Shown: piece by piece, positions 8,401-15,266 of the stretch
Position numbering within the stretch: position 1 is the stretch's first letter
How the letters are laid out: each line of letters starts with the position of its first letter
NCBI GenBank assembly: GCA_041168165.1
Contig: JBEELK010000166.1
Location: 1 to 53,496 of the forward strand
Direction: 5' to 3'
Length of the DNA stretch: 53,496 nt
Origin: SXPK01 sp041168165
GTDB taxonomy: Bacteria > Planctomycetota > UBA1135 > UBA2386
Translations under genes and position numbers: made by a program
Notes under the pieces: generated by a model
The model's input: the letters and a program-made list of their open reading frames with translations, nothing else
Databases searched by the model: none
What the model was told of the DNA's origin: nothing

Positions 8401-9239
8401 AAGGCATGGTCGAGACGCTGCAGGGCCCGCCGCTGCCGCCGTCCGTCGTTGCGCATCACTACGGCATGTCGCGCCTGTGGGAGACCGAGGGCTTTGATGC
8501 CCAGGAGACGCGGCGCGAGATCCAGGTTCTGCAAAGCCAGAAGGACCGCCTCGGCGCCGTCAACCTCGACGCAGTCGCGGAGTTGGATGCCGAGGAAGGC
8601 CAGTTCGGCACGCTGGAGCAAGAGGTGCAAGACCTCAAGGAAGCGCGTCGCGCGTTGATGGACGCTCTGCGCAAGCTCGAAGTCGAGTCGAAGACCTTGT
8701 TCGAGCAGACCTTCGCGGAGGCGCGGAAGAACTTCCAAGACATCTTCCGCAAGCTGTTCCAAGGCGGAAAGGCGGACATGTTCCTCCACGAAACGGATGA
8801 CTTGCTCGAAGCAGGCATCGAGATCGTGGCGCAACCGCCTGGTAAGCAGCTGCAGTCGATCAACCTGCTGTCCGGTGGCGAGCGTTCGCTGACCGCAGTC
8901 GCGATCTTGTTCGCGCTGTTCAAGGTTCGTCCGTCGCCGTTCTGCATCCTCGACGAAGTGGACGCCGCGCTCGATGAGACCAACGTCGAACGCTTCCTGC
9001 GCGTGCTGCGCGATTTCACGCACGACACTCAGTTCTGCATCGTGACACACCACAAGCGCACGATGGCGGATTGCCAAGCGCTCTACGGCATCACGATGCA
9101 GCGCCGCGGCGTCAGTTCGCGCATCGCGGTCAACCTCAGCGAAGTCGACAGCTTCCAGAGCGGCGGCCCGGCGGCTGCGAAGCCTGATCCAGCGAAGAAG
9201 CAGCGCATCGCAGGCGAAGAAGCGGTCGGTTTCGGCTGA
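5487..9239 (+). CDS. smc: Chromosome segregation protein SMC
   Basis: SMC forms the condensin-like ring that compacts and segregates the chromosome. The 1250-residue product has the Walker A motif GPNGCGKSN at residues 31-39, within a typical N-terminus (KRLVARGFKSFADRTEFEF). Two long Arg/Glu/Ala-rich coiled-coil arms flank a hinge that begins near residue 520 (GLRGRLVDLLEI...ALEAALGSYVQALVV). The C-terminal head has the signature LLSGGERSLTAVA around residue 1129 and Walker B FCILDEVDAALDE with Asp1156/Glu1157. Length is in the normal SMC range (about 1150-1250). ScpA and ScpB genes are not in the window. A tail of about 40 residues follows the head (ends KQRIAGEEAVGFG). Confidence 0.98.
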   Translation: MRLKRLVARGFKSFADRTEFEFDSRLTGIIGPNGCGKSNVVDAIKWVLGDQRAKSLRGTEMTDVIFKGAEGREAMGMAEVTITFEDPEGKLEGRTEIDISRRLTLEKESTYLLNGTEVRLKDVRDVLLDTGLGTGGYSVMEQGRIDAVLSANPEARRAIFEEAAGISRFKLQKKEALRKLERTDQNLARVTDLLEERSRRIRSLRIQAGKARRFQELQSALRDLRSAIAVIEGTELRSALHDQRARLAELEVALDTAISRREEFVDRVAETDSTIAQCAEALESARAECHRVRGELNTQRERAQSQAQRRDDLRAEAERGRTRGQTLASQRMERGTSLDAARDELTAREEEAVDLGRQLEEQRAAAGEAQRSLRALSSEREAIRSELLELLHARTRARNAAADQEARLGSARGRSSKLEERLAVVSRESAELQTQRDSLESDRASFLTRERFLREREERVLSDLRDADGEAAELASVESELRREFSEVDGRRQALVAMEAQFEGLDQGPKHVLSTKPEGLRGRLVDLLEIDLQHSTALEAALGSYVQALVVDTRANAGRIIQELQENRLGRVLLLVEEEFAAEPISGSFLPLPESARSLFDLVRPAGSGDASRRMLAWLLRGVVLVESLEHADATRADLCFVTSSGQLLCGPRVEGGHTAEGQAGLVVRRSQIQELQLAVDAVSQKLASLQGGKERAVSRVDRLKAESRLVGAALQDARRHLQGAEAQLSRVIARAVDVAKESGELEREADELAFTMARAKAILGKALCNQHLLSLREQRRAEVEAGMSDRIASAESVANDASRAEQDLRLQQAKILEGREGLLRTIRMHEEALREIDSALEELADSVQKNEDGASRAETEAMRFEETANALDDQLVELEERRTEADSQHDSARQQHRQAQQDLSQCDHLVRNAGETMNKKKLEVVDLEHRFLRIEDRLREETGIELMRCLGDVAGLGIEFVDEAIGPIAKEGMVETLQGPPLPPSVVAHHYGMSRLWETEGFDAQETRREIQVLQSQKDRLGAVNLDAVAELDAEEGQFGTLEQEVQDLKEARRALMDALRKLEVESKTLFEQTFAEARKNFQDIFRKLFQGGKADMFLHETDDLLEAGIEIVAQPPGKQLQSINLLSGGERSLTAVAILFALFKVRPSPFCILDEVDAALDETNVERFLRVLRDFTHDTQFCIVTHHKRTMADCQALYGITMQRRGVSSRIAVNLSEVDSFQSGGPAAAKPDPAKKQRIAGEEAVGFG

Positions 9240-9288
9240 GCCGAGAGCCGCATTTGCTTTCGGCCTTCCTGCCTGTCTGCTCTTCGCG

Positions 9289-10038
9289 ATGAGTTCGCGT
9301 AACGGCGTGTGCGTGGTGGTTGGCGCAAGCTCGGGCATCGGGCTTGCGATCGCGCGACGGCTCTGTCTCGAGGGCCGCAAGGTCGCAATGCTCGCGCGGC
9401 GTCCGCGCGAGCTGGAAGCGATGGCGGCCGCCATCGACGACGCGCTCGGTCGCAAAGCAGCGCATGCATATGTGCACGACGCGTCGGACCTCGATGCAGC
9501 AGAGTCGCTGTTTCTGCGCATCGAGCAAGAACTCGGAGAGGTCGATGAACTGCACTACGTCGCCGGCGTGATGCCCGAAGTTGCCATCGATGAGTTCGAT
9601 CTCGGCAAGGACCGCGCGCAGATGCAAGTCAACGCGCTCGGCTGCATCGCGTGGGCCAACGCCGCGGCGCGCAGGTTCTTGCTGCGCAAGAAAGGCCTGA
9701 TCCTCGGCGTGAGTTCCGTTGCCCAGGATCGCGGACGTTGCGGTCGCCCGGGCTACAACGCGAGCAAGGCTGCGATGGACACGTTCCTCGAAGGCCTGCG
9801 CAATCGGCTGTGGCGGCACGGCGTGCAGGTGACCACGATCCGGCCCGGTTTCGTCGAGACTCCGATGACGCAAGGCCTAGCGCTCAAGGGCGCGATCTCC
9901 GCTGACCGCGCCGCGCAACTCGCGCTGCAAGCGCGCGACCGGGGGCGTTCGATCGTCTATGTGCCCGGCAAGTGGCGTCTCATCATGTTCGTGATCCGCA
10001 ACATCCCTTCGGTGTTGTTCCGTCGCCTGTCGATCTGA
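9289..10038 (+). CDS. SDR family reductase resembling DprE2
   Basis: This 249-residue short-chain dehydrogenase/reductase has the NAD(P) motif GASSGIG (residues 12-18), the catalytic Ser142/143, Tyr156 and Lys160 (GYNASK). Its C-terminal 20 residues (WRLIMFVIRNIPSVLFRRLSI, last 21) closely match the pattern I remember for mycobacterial DprE2 (...MMVLRHIPRSIFRKLPI), which reduces the 2-keto intermediate of decaprenylphosphoryl-ribose to the arabinose form. It sits 16 bases before a DprE1-like FAD oxidase, the same pairing as in Mycobacterium though with the order reversed. The likely role is the second step of a polyprenyl-phosphate-sugar epimerisation at the inner membrane. The substrate is inferred; a generic SDR remains possible. 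Confidence 0.78.
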   Translation: MSSRNGVCVVVGASSGIGLAIARRLCLEGRKVAMLARRPRELEAMAAAIDDALGRKAAHAYVHDASDLDAAESLFLRIEQELGEVDELHYVAGVMPEVAIDEFDLGKDRAQMQVNALGCIAWANAAARRFLLRKKGLILGVSSVAQDRGRCGRPGYNASKAAMDTFLEGLRNRLWRHGVQVTTIRPGFVETPMTQGLALKGAISADRAAQLALQARDRGRSIVYVPGKWRLIMFVIRNIPSVLFRRLSI

Positions 10039-10054
10039 GGCTCTGACGATTCGC

Positions 10055-11470
10055 ATGACGATCCCTTGGAACGACGAATTCGTGCGCGGCTGGGGCATGG
10101 CCGTTGGCGGTCCCGCGCGGGTGCTGCGGCCGGTGACCAAGGAGCAAGTCGCCGATGCGTTCGCGGATGTGCGCGCGCGCAATGGCTCGATCGCGTTGCG
10201 CGGATCGGGTTGCAGCTACGGTGACGCGGCATTCTGCAGCGGCGGTCACGTGCTCGACCTTTCGCGGATGAACCGCATCCTGGACTTCGATCCGCTCACC
10301 GGCGTGGCGAAGTGCGAGCCAGGCGTGACGATCCGCGACCTGTGGCGGATGTCGATCCAGTACGGGTTCTGGCCCAAGGTCGTGTCCGGCACGATGGCGG
10401 TGTCCGTCGGCGGCGCCGCGTCGATGAACATCCACGGCAAGAACAACTACGCCGTCGGTTCGTTTGGCGAGGGCATTCGAAGGTTCTCGCTGCTGGTCGC
10501 GGACGGCACGGTGCTCGAATGCTCGCGCACGCAGAACGCAGACGTGTTCCACGCGGCCATCTCCGGCTTCGGCATGCTCGGCTGCTTCCTCGATCTCGAC
10601 ATCGAGTTGAAGCGCGTGCACTCCGGTCGCCTCCGCGTCGGCGCCATCGTCTGCAAGGACCTTGCTGACAACCTAGAGACCATCGAGCGTCTCCAAGGCG
10701 AAGCGGACTATCTCGTCAGTTGGATCGACCTGCATGCGAAAGGCGCAGCGCTCGGCCGCGGCGTGCTCCATCGCGCAGATCAACTGAAGCCCGGCGAGGA
10801 TCCGGAAGGCGTGCGGTTCTTCGACCCATGCTTGCAGGACGTGCCGACGACCATGTTTGGCCTCGTGCCGAAGGGTTGGCTGTGGCCCGGCATGTGGGCC
10901 GCAGTGCACTCCGGTCAAGTTGGTCTCGTCAATGCGTTGAAGTTCTCGGTCGGTCCGCGCGAGCAGCGCGGTTCGCCCTACCTGCAGAGCCACGGCGCAT
11001 TCCACTTCTTGCTCGACTATGTGCCGCGCTGGCAGTGGATGACGAAGCCGGGCGGACTGATCCAGTTCCAGCCATTCGTGCCAAAGGCTTCTGCGGAGCG
11101 CGTGCTGCGGCAGTTGACGGAGACGTGCCATCGCGAGGGCATGGTCCCGTATCTCGGCGTGCTGAAACGCCACCGGCCCGATCCGTTCTTGATGACGCAT
11201 GCGGTCGATGGGTTCTCGATGGCGATGGACTTCGCCGTGCCGACGAGCCAGCGAAAGCGCGCAGCGTTGTGGTCGATGTGCCAGCGGCTTGCCGACGTCG
11301 TGTTGGATGCCGGCGGTCGCTTCTACTACGCGAAGGATGCCTTGCTTCCGCAGCCTGCATTTGAGCGCGTGCATGGCAGCGAGGCGGTGCGCACGTTCCG
11401 TTCGCTGAAGGAGCGGTGCGATCCGCGCGGGATGCTGCAGACCGACTTGTCGCGACGACTGATGGGTTAG
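10055..11470 (+). CDS. FAD-binding oxidoreductase resembling DprE1
   Basis: This 471-residue protein is of the VAO/PCMH flavoprotein family. The FAD-binding half contains ALRGSGCSYGD (residues 47-57) and SMNIHGKNNYAVGSFG (123-138); HGKN matches the DprE1 motif. In the C-terminal half, RFYYAKDALLP carries Lys427 at the position of the DprE1 active-site Lys (YTAKD in Mtb). The Cys that benzothiazinone inhibitors attack in mycobacterial DprE1 (within WNICVDF) is not conserved here (FSMAMDF). No signal peptide is visible. With the upstream DprE2-like reductase it probably oxidises C2 of a polyprenyl-phosphate sugar. An L-gulonolactone-oxidase-like activity is the alternative. The gene ends convergent with a HEAT-repeat gene. 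Confidence 0.78.
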   Translation: MTIPWNDEFVRGWGMAVGGPARVLRPVTKEQVADAFADVRARNGSIALRGSGCSYGDAAFCSGGHVLDLSRMNRILDFDPLTGVAKCEPGVTIRDLWRMSIQYGFWPKVVSGTMAVSVGGAASMNIHGKNNYAVGSFGEGIRRFSLLVADGTVLECSRTQNADVFHAAISGFGMLGCFLDLDIELKRVHSGRLRVGAIVCKDLADNLETIERLQGEADYLVSWIDLHAKGAALGRGVLHRADQLKPGEDPEGVRFFDPCLQDVPTTMFGLVPKGWLWPGMWAAVHSGQVGLVNALKFSVGPREQRGSPYLQSHGAFHFLLDYVPRWQWMTKPGGLIQFQPFVPKASAERVLRQLTETCHREGMVPYLGVLKRHRPDPFLMTHAVDGFSMAMDFAVPTSQRKRAALWSMCQRLADVVLDAGGRFYYAKDALLPQPAFERVHGSEAVRTFRSLKERCDPRGMLQTDLSRRLMG

Positions 11471-11497
11471 CGGGTCCCTGTCCAGGGCATCAGGTGC

Positions 11498-12970
11498 TCA
11501 GGGCATCAGGATCGTGCGCAACGCGTCGGGCACGAACCGCTGGGCTTCGGCGGACAACGCGGGAAGTGCGGTTCGTCGCAGTGCGCGCAGTGCTGCGAGG
11601 TTCGATTCGACGCCCATCTCGGCTTGCAGCGCTTCGGCGCACTTCCTGCGCGCGCCCTGCGCATCGGCAGCGAGGAGCGTTGTCAGCATCGATGTGCAAT
11701 CCTGTGCGTTGGCCGTCGTGCACGGCAGCGGGCATGCAGCCAGCATGGTGGATGCATGCGCTTCGGACCGGAATGCCGATGCGAGTGCCGCGCGCGCAGC
11801 ATGGGATGTCTTGCCTGCAAAGACCTCGGCGAGCGCATGCGAGGACACGTGCTGCCCCGTGCGCGCGAGCGCGGCCATCGCTTCTGCGCGCGTCGCCAAG
11901 TCGCGTCGCGCATCGAGCGCAGTCTCCTGGCATGCCGCGAGGAAGTCGCTGCCAACGGGGCTCGTCGTCGCTGCGAGGACCATTCGCTGGGCGGGCGCTG
12001 ACAAGTAGGGGAACTGCCGTTCGAGGTTGCGACGCGCAGGCTCGCCGCCGAGGTGCAACATCGTGGCGACGCCTTGCTCGGCTTCGCCTGGATGCGCGCT
12101 GCGAATGGCCCTTTGCGCCATGTCGAGCGCTGGCGCGTGGCGCAGTTGCGAGAGGCATCGCAACGCCGCCGCTCGAACGGATGGATCCGCGTCGGAGCTG
12201 GCGAGGCGCGCAATCGCGGACACGCGTTCACGCCCTGCTTGCTCGTGAAGTTGGAATGCGTGAAGCCCTGCAATACGAATCTCTGGCGCGGAGGCCGTGA
12301 GCGCGGGCTCGAACAGTCGCAGGTCGAGCGCGCGAGTGGGCGTTGCCAACGCAGTCAGCACGGCAGCCTTGGCCGCCGGGTCTCGCAGGGCAGCGTCCTT
12401 CGCGAGTCGCTCCAATGCTGCCGATGCATCGTCGCCGCCGCGATCCAGCAGGCCTGATGCCATCGCGAGTAGGATGTCTCGTTGGCGTTTGTAGCTGGCC
12501 TCGCTGAATGCAGCGAGTCGTTGGCTCAGCGCTTCGCTGCCGTGATCAGCTGGCAATCGACCGAGCGCAAACGCGGCTGCGATCATCGTCGCATCGGTCT
12601 TTGCGCCGGGCTTCCCCATGGCGATGGTCAGGGTGGACTCGGACCCCGGAGCGCCAAGGTAGCCCAGCGCGAGCAACCCAAGCGTCCTCGCCGTGGGCTC
12701 GCCCGAGTTCGCGACCGCCAGGATCTTGGGCAAGTGTCGCGGGTCCTTGGACGATCCGATCGCCAATGCGGCCTCGCCGCGAAGGCGTGGATCGGGATGG
12801 TCAAGGAAGCGTTCCGCGTCGCGCAGCAACAGTGCCTGCGACGCGCGCGGGTCTTCCTGGGCCGAGACCAAGCACGCTGTGACGGCGATGGCTGCGCAGG
12901 CCGCCATGGTGCGAGCGAGATCGCCCAGTGCGCGAGCGGAGGCAGCGGCGTGCGTGGCAATGCGGCGCAT
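11498..12970 (-). CDS. Exported HEAT-repeat protein, unknown function
   Basis: From ATG at 12970 this is a 490-residue protein with an N-terminal signal-like segment (TMAACAAIAVTACLVSAQED), so it is probably exported. The rest is made of helical HEAT/PBS-lyase-like repeats, for example DPRLRGEAALAIG, EPTARTLGLLALGYLG and DPSVRAAALRCLSQL. Such repeats make protein-binding solenoids and are abundant in Planctomycetes. The frame is open to 13048, and another ATG lies at 12907 just before the hydrophobic segment, so the start is uncertain. There is no catalytic domain. It is divergent from larC and convergent with the DprE1-like gene, so it seems to be a single-gene unit. Confidence 0.8.
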   Translation of the reverse strand: MRRIATHAAASARALGDLARTMAACAAIAVTACLVSAQEDPRASQALLLRDAERFLDHPDPRLRGEAALAIGSSKDPRHLPKILAVANSGEPTARTLGLLALGYLGAPGSESTLTIAMGKPGAKTDATMIAAAFALGRLPADHGSEALSQRLAAFSEASYKRQRDILLAMASGLLDRGGDDASAALERLAKDAALRDPAAKAAVLTALATPTRALDLRLFEPALTASAPEIRIAGLHAFQLHEQAGRERVSAIARLASSDADPSVRAAALRCLSQLRHAPALDMAQRAIRSAHPGEAEQGVATMLHLGGEPARRNLERQFPYLSAPAQRMVLAATTSPVGSDFLAACQETALDARRDLATRAEAMAALARTGQHVSSHALAEVFAGKTSHAARAALASAFRSEAHASTMLAACPLPCTTANAQDCTSMLTTLLAADAQGARRKCAEALQAEMGVESNLAALRALRRTALPALSAEAQRFVPDALRTILMP

Positions 12971-13103
12971 GGGGTTGGGTGGGAAGATCACGGTAGACCG
13001 CGGCTTGCGCCGTTCGCATGGGGCGAAGGGCTCCGCGATCGGGCTCACGAGACGTGCTGTGGTCGGTTAGCCTCCCCGCCCCGGCAAAGTCCGTTCCCAA
13101 TCC

Positions 13104-14366
13104 ATGCGCATCGGCTATCTCGACTGCTGTTCTGGCGTCTCCGGGGACATGTGGGTGGGTTCCCTGCTCGACGCGGGCCTTCCGCTTTTGGACCTGCGCG
13201 AGGTCGTGGCGTCGCTGCAGTTGCCGGGCGTCACCGTGCGCAGCGAGCGCGTCTTGCGCGCCAGCATCGCGGGCACGCGCTTCGTCGTCGAACTTCACGG
13301 CAGGGAGCCTGGGCGGTCGCTGGAGGATCCGACGCCTGCGAAGAAGGGGCTCGTGCTTCGGCCTGCGTCTCCCGCGCCGTTGTCGACCGCTGCCGCGGCG
13401 CATGCGCATGGGCATCGAGGGCTTGCCGAGATCGAAGCGATCGTGCGGCGTGCGAAGCTGTCGCCAGAGGTCGAGCGCAAGTGCCTCGACGTGTTCGCGC
13501 GCATCGCGGAGGTCGAAGCGAAAGCGCACATGACGACCGTGGAGCAAGTGCACTTCCACGAGGTCGGCGCCGAGGACACGATCGTCGATGTCGTCTGCGC
13601 GGTCGCGGGCACTTCGATGCTCGGCATCGAGCGGCTCTACTCTTCAGCGGTCGCGGTGGGGTCCGGCACGGTGCGCGCTGCGCACGGGGTGCTGCCGGTG
13701 CCAGCGCCCGCGACGCTCGAACTCTTGATGGGTGTCCCGGTGCGACACGGCGGACTTGCTGGTGAGCGCACCACGCCGACGGGTGCTGCGTTGCTGCGCG
13801 CGTTGGTGGCGGAGTTCGAGCCGCGGTTGTCGTGGATCCCACAGCAGGCGGGCTACGGCGCCGGCACGCGCGACGATGCCGCGGTGCCGAATCTCTTGCG
13901 ATTGACGATCGGCGAGGACCGTTCTCCTGGATCCGAACGCGAGGTCGAAGAACTCGCGTGCCAACTCGACACCGCGACCGGCGAGCAGATCGGTTGGCTG
14001 CTCGACGAAGCGATGCGCCTAGGCGCGCTCGATGCGTTTGCCGCACCGGTGCAGATGAAGAAGGGCCGGCCCGGCGTGTTGTTCACGTTGATCAGTTCGC
14101 TCGCCGATGCCGAGCGACTGTCCGCGTGGATGCTCGAAGAGTCGGGCACGCTCGGCGTTCGTCGATTGCGCGTCACGCGCTCGCTCGTCGAGCGGTGGCA
14201 AGAGCAGCGGCAAACGCCGTTGGGGACCGTCGCATTCAAGTGTGCGAGGTTGCCGTCTGGCGCCGTGGTCGCACGTCCCGAGGACGACGAGTTGCGGCGA
14301 CTGTGCCGCGAGCATGGGATCACGCGCGCCGAGGTTCTGCGCAAGCTCAGCTGCAATCCGATCTGA
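13104..14366 (+). CDS. larC: Nickel pincer cofactor biosynthesis protein LarC (DUF111)
   Basis: LarC inserts nickel into the pyridinium dithiocarboxylate pincer cofactor used by lactate racemase and related enzymes, using CTP. The 420-residue product starts MRIGYLDCCSGVSGDMW, a LarC hallmark, and contains EQVHFHEVGAEDTIVDVV and AHGVLPVPAPATLELL. Both halves lie in one frame, unlike Lactobacillus plantarum larC, which needs a programmed frameshift. LarB, LarE and LarA are not nearby, so the partner genes must lie elsewhere. The ATG at 13104 is 133 bases from the divergent HEAT gene and the 3' end is 5 bases from a small convergent gene. Confidence 0.92.
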   Translation: MRIGYLDCCSGVSGDMWVGSLLDAGLPLLDLREVVASLQLPGVTVRSERVLRASIAGTRFVVELHGREPGRSLEDPTPAKKGLVLRPASPAPLSTAAAAHAHGHRGLAEIEAIVRRAKLSPEVERKCLDVFARIAEVEAKAHMTTVEQVHFHEVGAEDTIVDVVCAVAGTSMLGIERLYSSAVAVGSGTVRAAHGVLPVPAPATLELLMGVPVRHGGLAGERTTPTGAALLRALVAEFEPRLSWIPQQAGYGAGTRDDAAVPNLLRLTIGEDRSPGSEREVEELACQLDTATGEQIGWLLDEAMRLGALDAFAAPVQMKKGRPGVLFTLISSLADAERLSAWMLEESGTLGVRRLRVTRSLVERWQEQRQTPLGTVAFKCARLPSGAVVARPEDDELRRLCREHGITRAEVLRKLSCNPI

Positions 14367-14371
14367 AGTCC

Positions 14372-14593
14372 TCAGTTGCCCTGCGTCGGCTTGCGCGCGC
14401 CGAACAGCACGAGGGCCAACAGGCCGCCGACCATGAGGCCTGCGCCGACCGAGATGAAGGCTTCGGGTTCCGCGTTGCGCGATGCAGCGGCCGCAGCTTC
14501 GGCGCCATTCGCGATCTTGGCTGCTCCGTAGGTGAGCAACGTGACGCCCGCCGTGATCGCGAGAGCCCCAACCAATCGTGCGAGTGCGTGCAT
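14372..14593 (-). CDS. Small two-helix membrane protein (DUF3185-like)
   Basis: This 73-residue protein has two hydrophobic helices: LVGALAITAGVTLLTYGAAK near residues 7-26 and FISVGAGLMVGGLLALVLFG near 46-65. They are joined by an Ala/Glu-rich loop, with a short polar tail (ARKPTQGN). The pattern helix-YG-loop-helix resembles DUF3185 membrane proteins, but I cannot confirm this. The start lies 5 bases after the efp stop on the same strand, so it is probably co-transcribed as the last gene of rpoN-efp. The function is unknown. Confidence 0.55.
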   Translation of the reverse strand: MHALARLVGALAITAGVTLLTYGAAKIANGAEAAAAASRNAEPEAFISVGAGLMVGGLLALVLFGARKPTQGN

Positions 14594-14598
14594 GGGGA

Positions 14599-15159
14599 TC
14601 AGGCGCGGCCCAAGAACTCGCCGGTCTCGGTGCTGACCTTGACGATCTCGCCGAGCTTGATGTGCGCGGGAACCTTGATCTCGAGGCCCGTGCTCAGTTT
14701 CGCGGGCTTCTGCACGCTGCTCACGGTGTCGCCGCGCGCGGCGTTCTCTGTCTCGATGATCTCCAGCGCCACCGTCGGAGGCAGTTGCACCGTGAGCGCT
14801 TCGCCCTCGGCGAACACGACCGTCACGTTGCTGTTGTCGGTGATGAACTGCATCGCTTCGCCGATGACCTCGGCGCTGAGCACGAACTGCTCAAACGACT
14901 CGTTGTCCATGAACGTGTAGCCGAGCGAGTCCTTGAACAGATACTGCGCGTCGCGCGAGTCGAGATAGACCGGTTCGATCTGGTCGCTCGTGTTCATGCG
15001 CACGTCTTTCTGGCGACCCGTCTTCAGGCTCTTCAGATTGAGGTGGTGGATCGCGCGCCAGTTGCCGGGCGTGACGTGGTCGTACTTCGTGATCTGGTAG
15101 AGGTCGCCCTCGTAGCGGATGACCATGCCCTTCTTGGCTTCGGTGACGCGGATCGCCAT
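14599..15159 (-). CDS. efp: Translation elongation factor P, loop tip Asn
   Basis: EF-P rescues ribosomes stalled on consecutive prolines. The 186-residue product has the KOW-like N-domain (MAIRVTEAKKGMVIRYEGDL), two OB domains and the C-terminal KVSTETGEFLGRA. The loop that reaches the peptidyl-transferase centre reads HVTPGNWRAIHH. Asn33 is at the position where most EF-Ps have a modified Lys or Arg (PGKG or the Arg variant), so the usual beta-lysyl, aminopentanol and rhamnosyl modifications are not possible at that residue. The frame is open further upstream, but the ATG at 15159 gives the normal N-terminus. It lies 107 bases downstream of rpoN. Confidence 0.93.
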   Translation of the reverse strand: MAIRVTEAKKGMVIRYEGDLYQITKYDHVTPGNWRAIHHLNLKSLKTGRQKDVRMNTSDQIEPVYLDSRDAQYLFKDSLGYTFMDNESFEQFVLSAEVIGEAMQFITDNSNVTVVFAEGEALTVQLPPTVALEIIETENAARGDTVSSVQKPAKLSTGLEIKVPAHIKLGEIVKVSTETGEFLGRA

Positions 15160-15266
15160 GGCTTCTAGACTGGGAATCGTAGGGTTGTGCGCGGCTTCTG
15201 GCCGTGCGAGGGCGAGCAGGATACCTGCCAGTGCGCAGGCGCAGAAGGGGCTGGGGCGGCTCTTGC

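Noticed and set aside
7098..9521. Long open frame antisense to smc (about 800 codons)
   Set aside because: It mirrors the coiled-coil codon bias of smc in high-GC DNA, has no signal, domain or ribosome-binding site, and smc is unmistakable.
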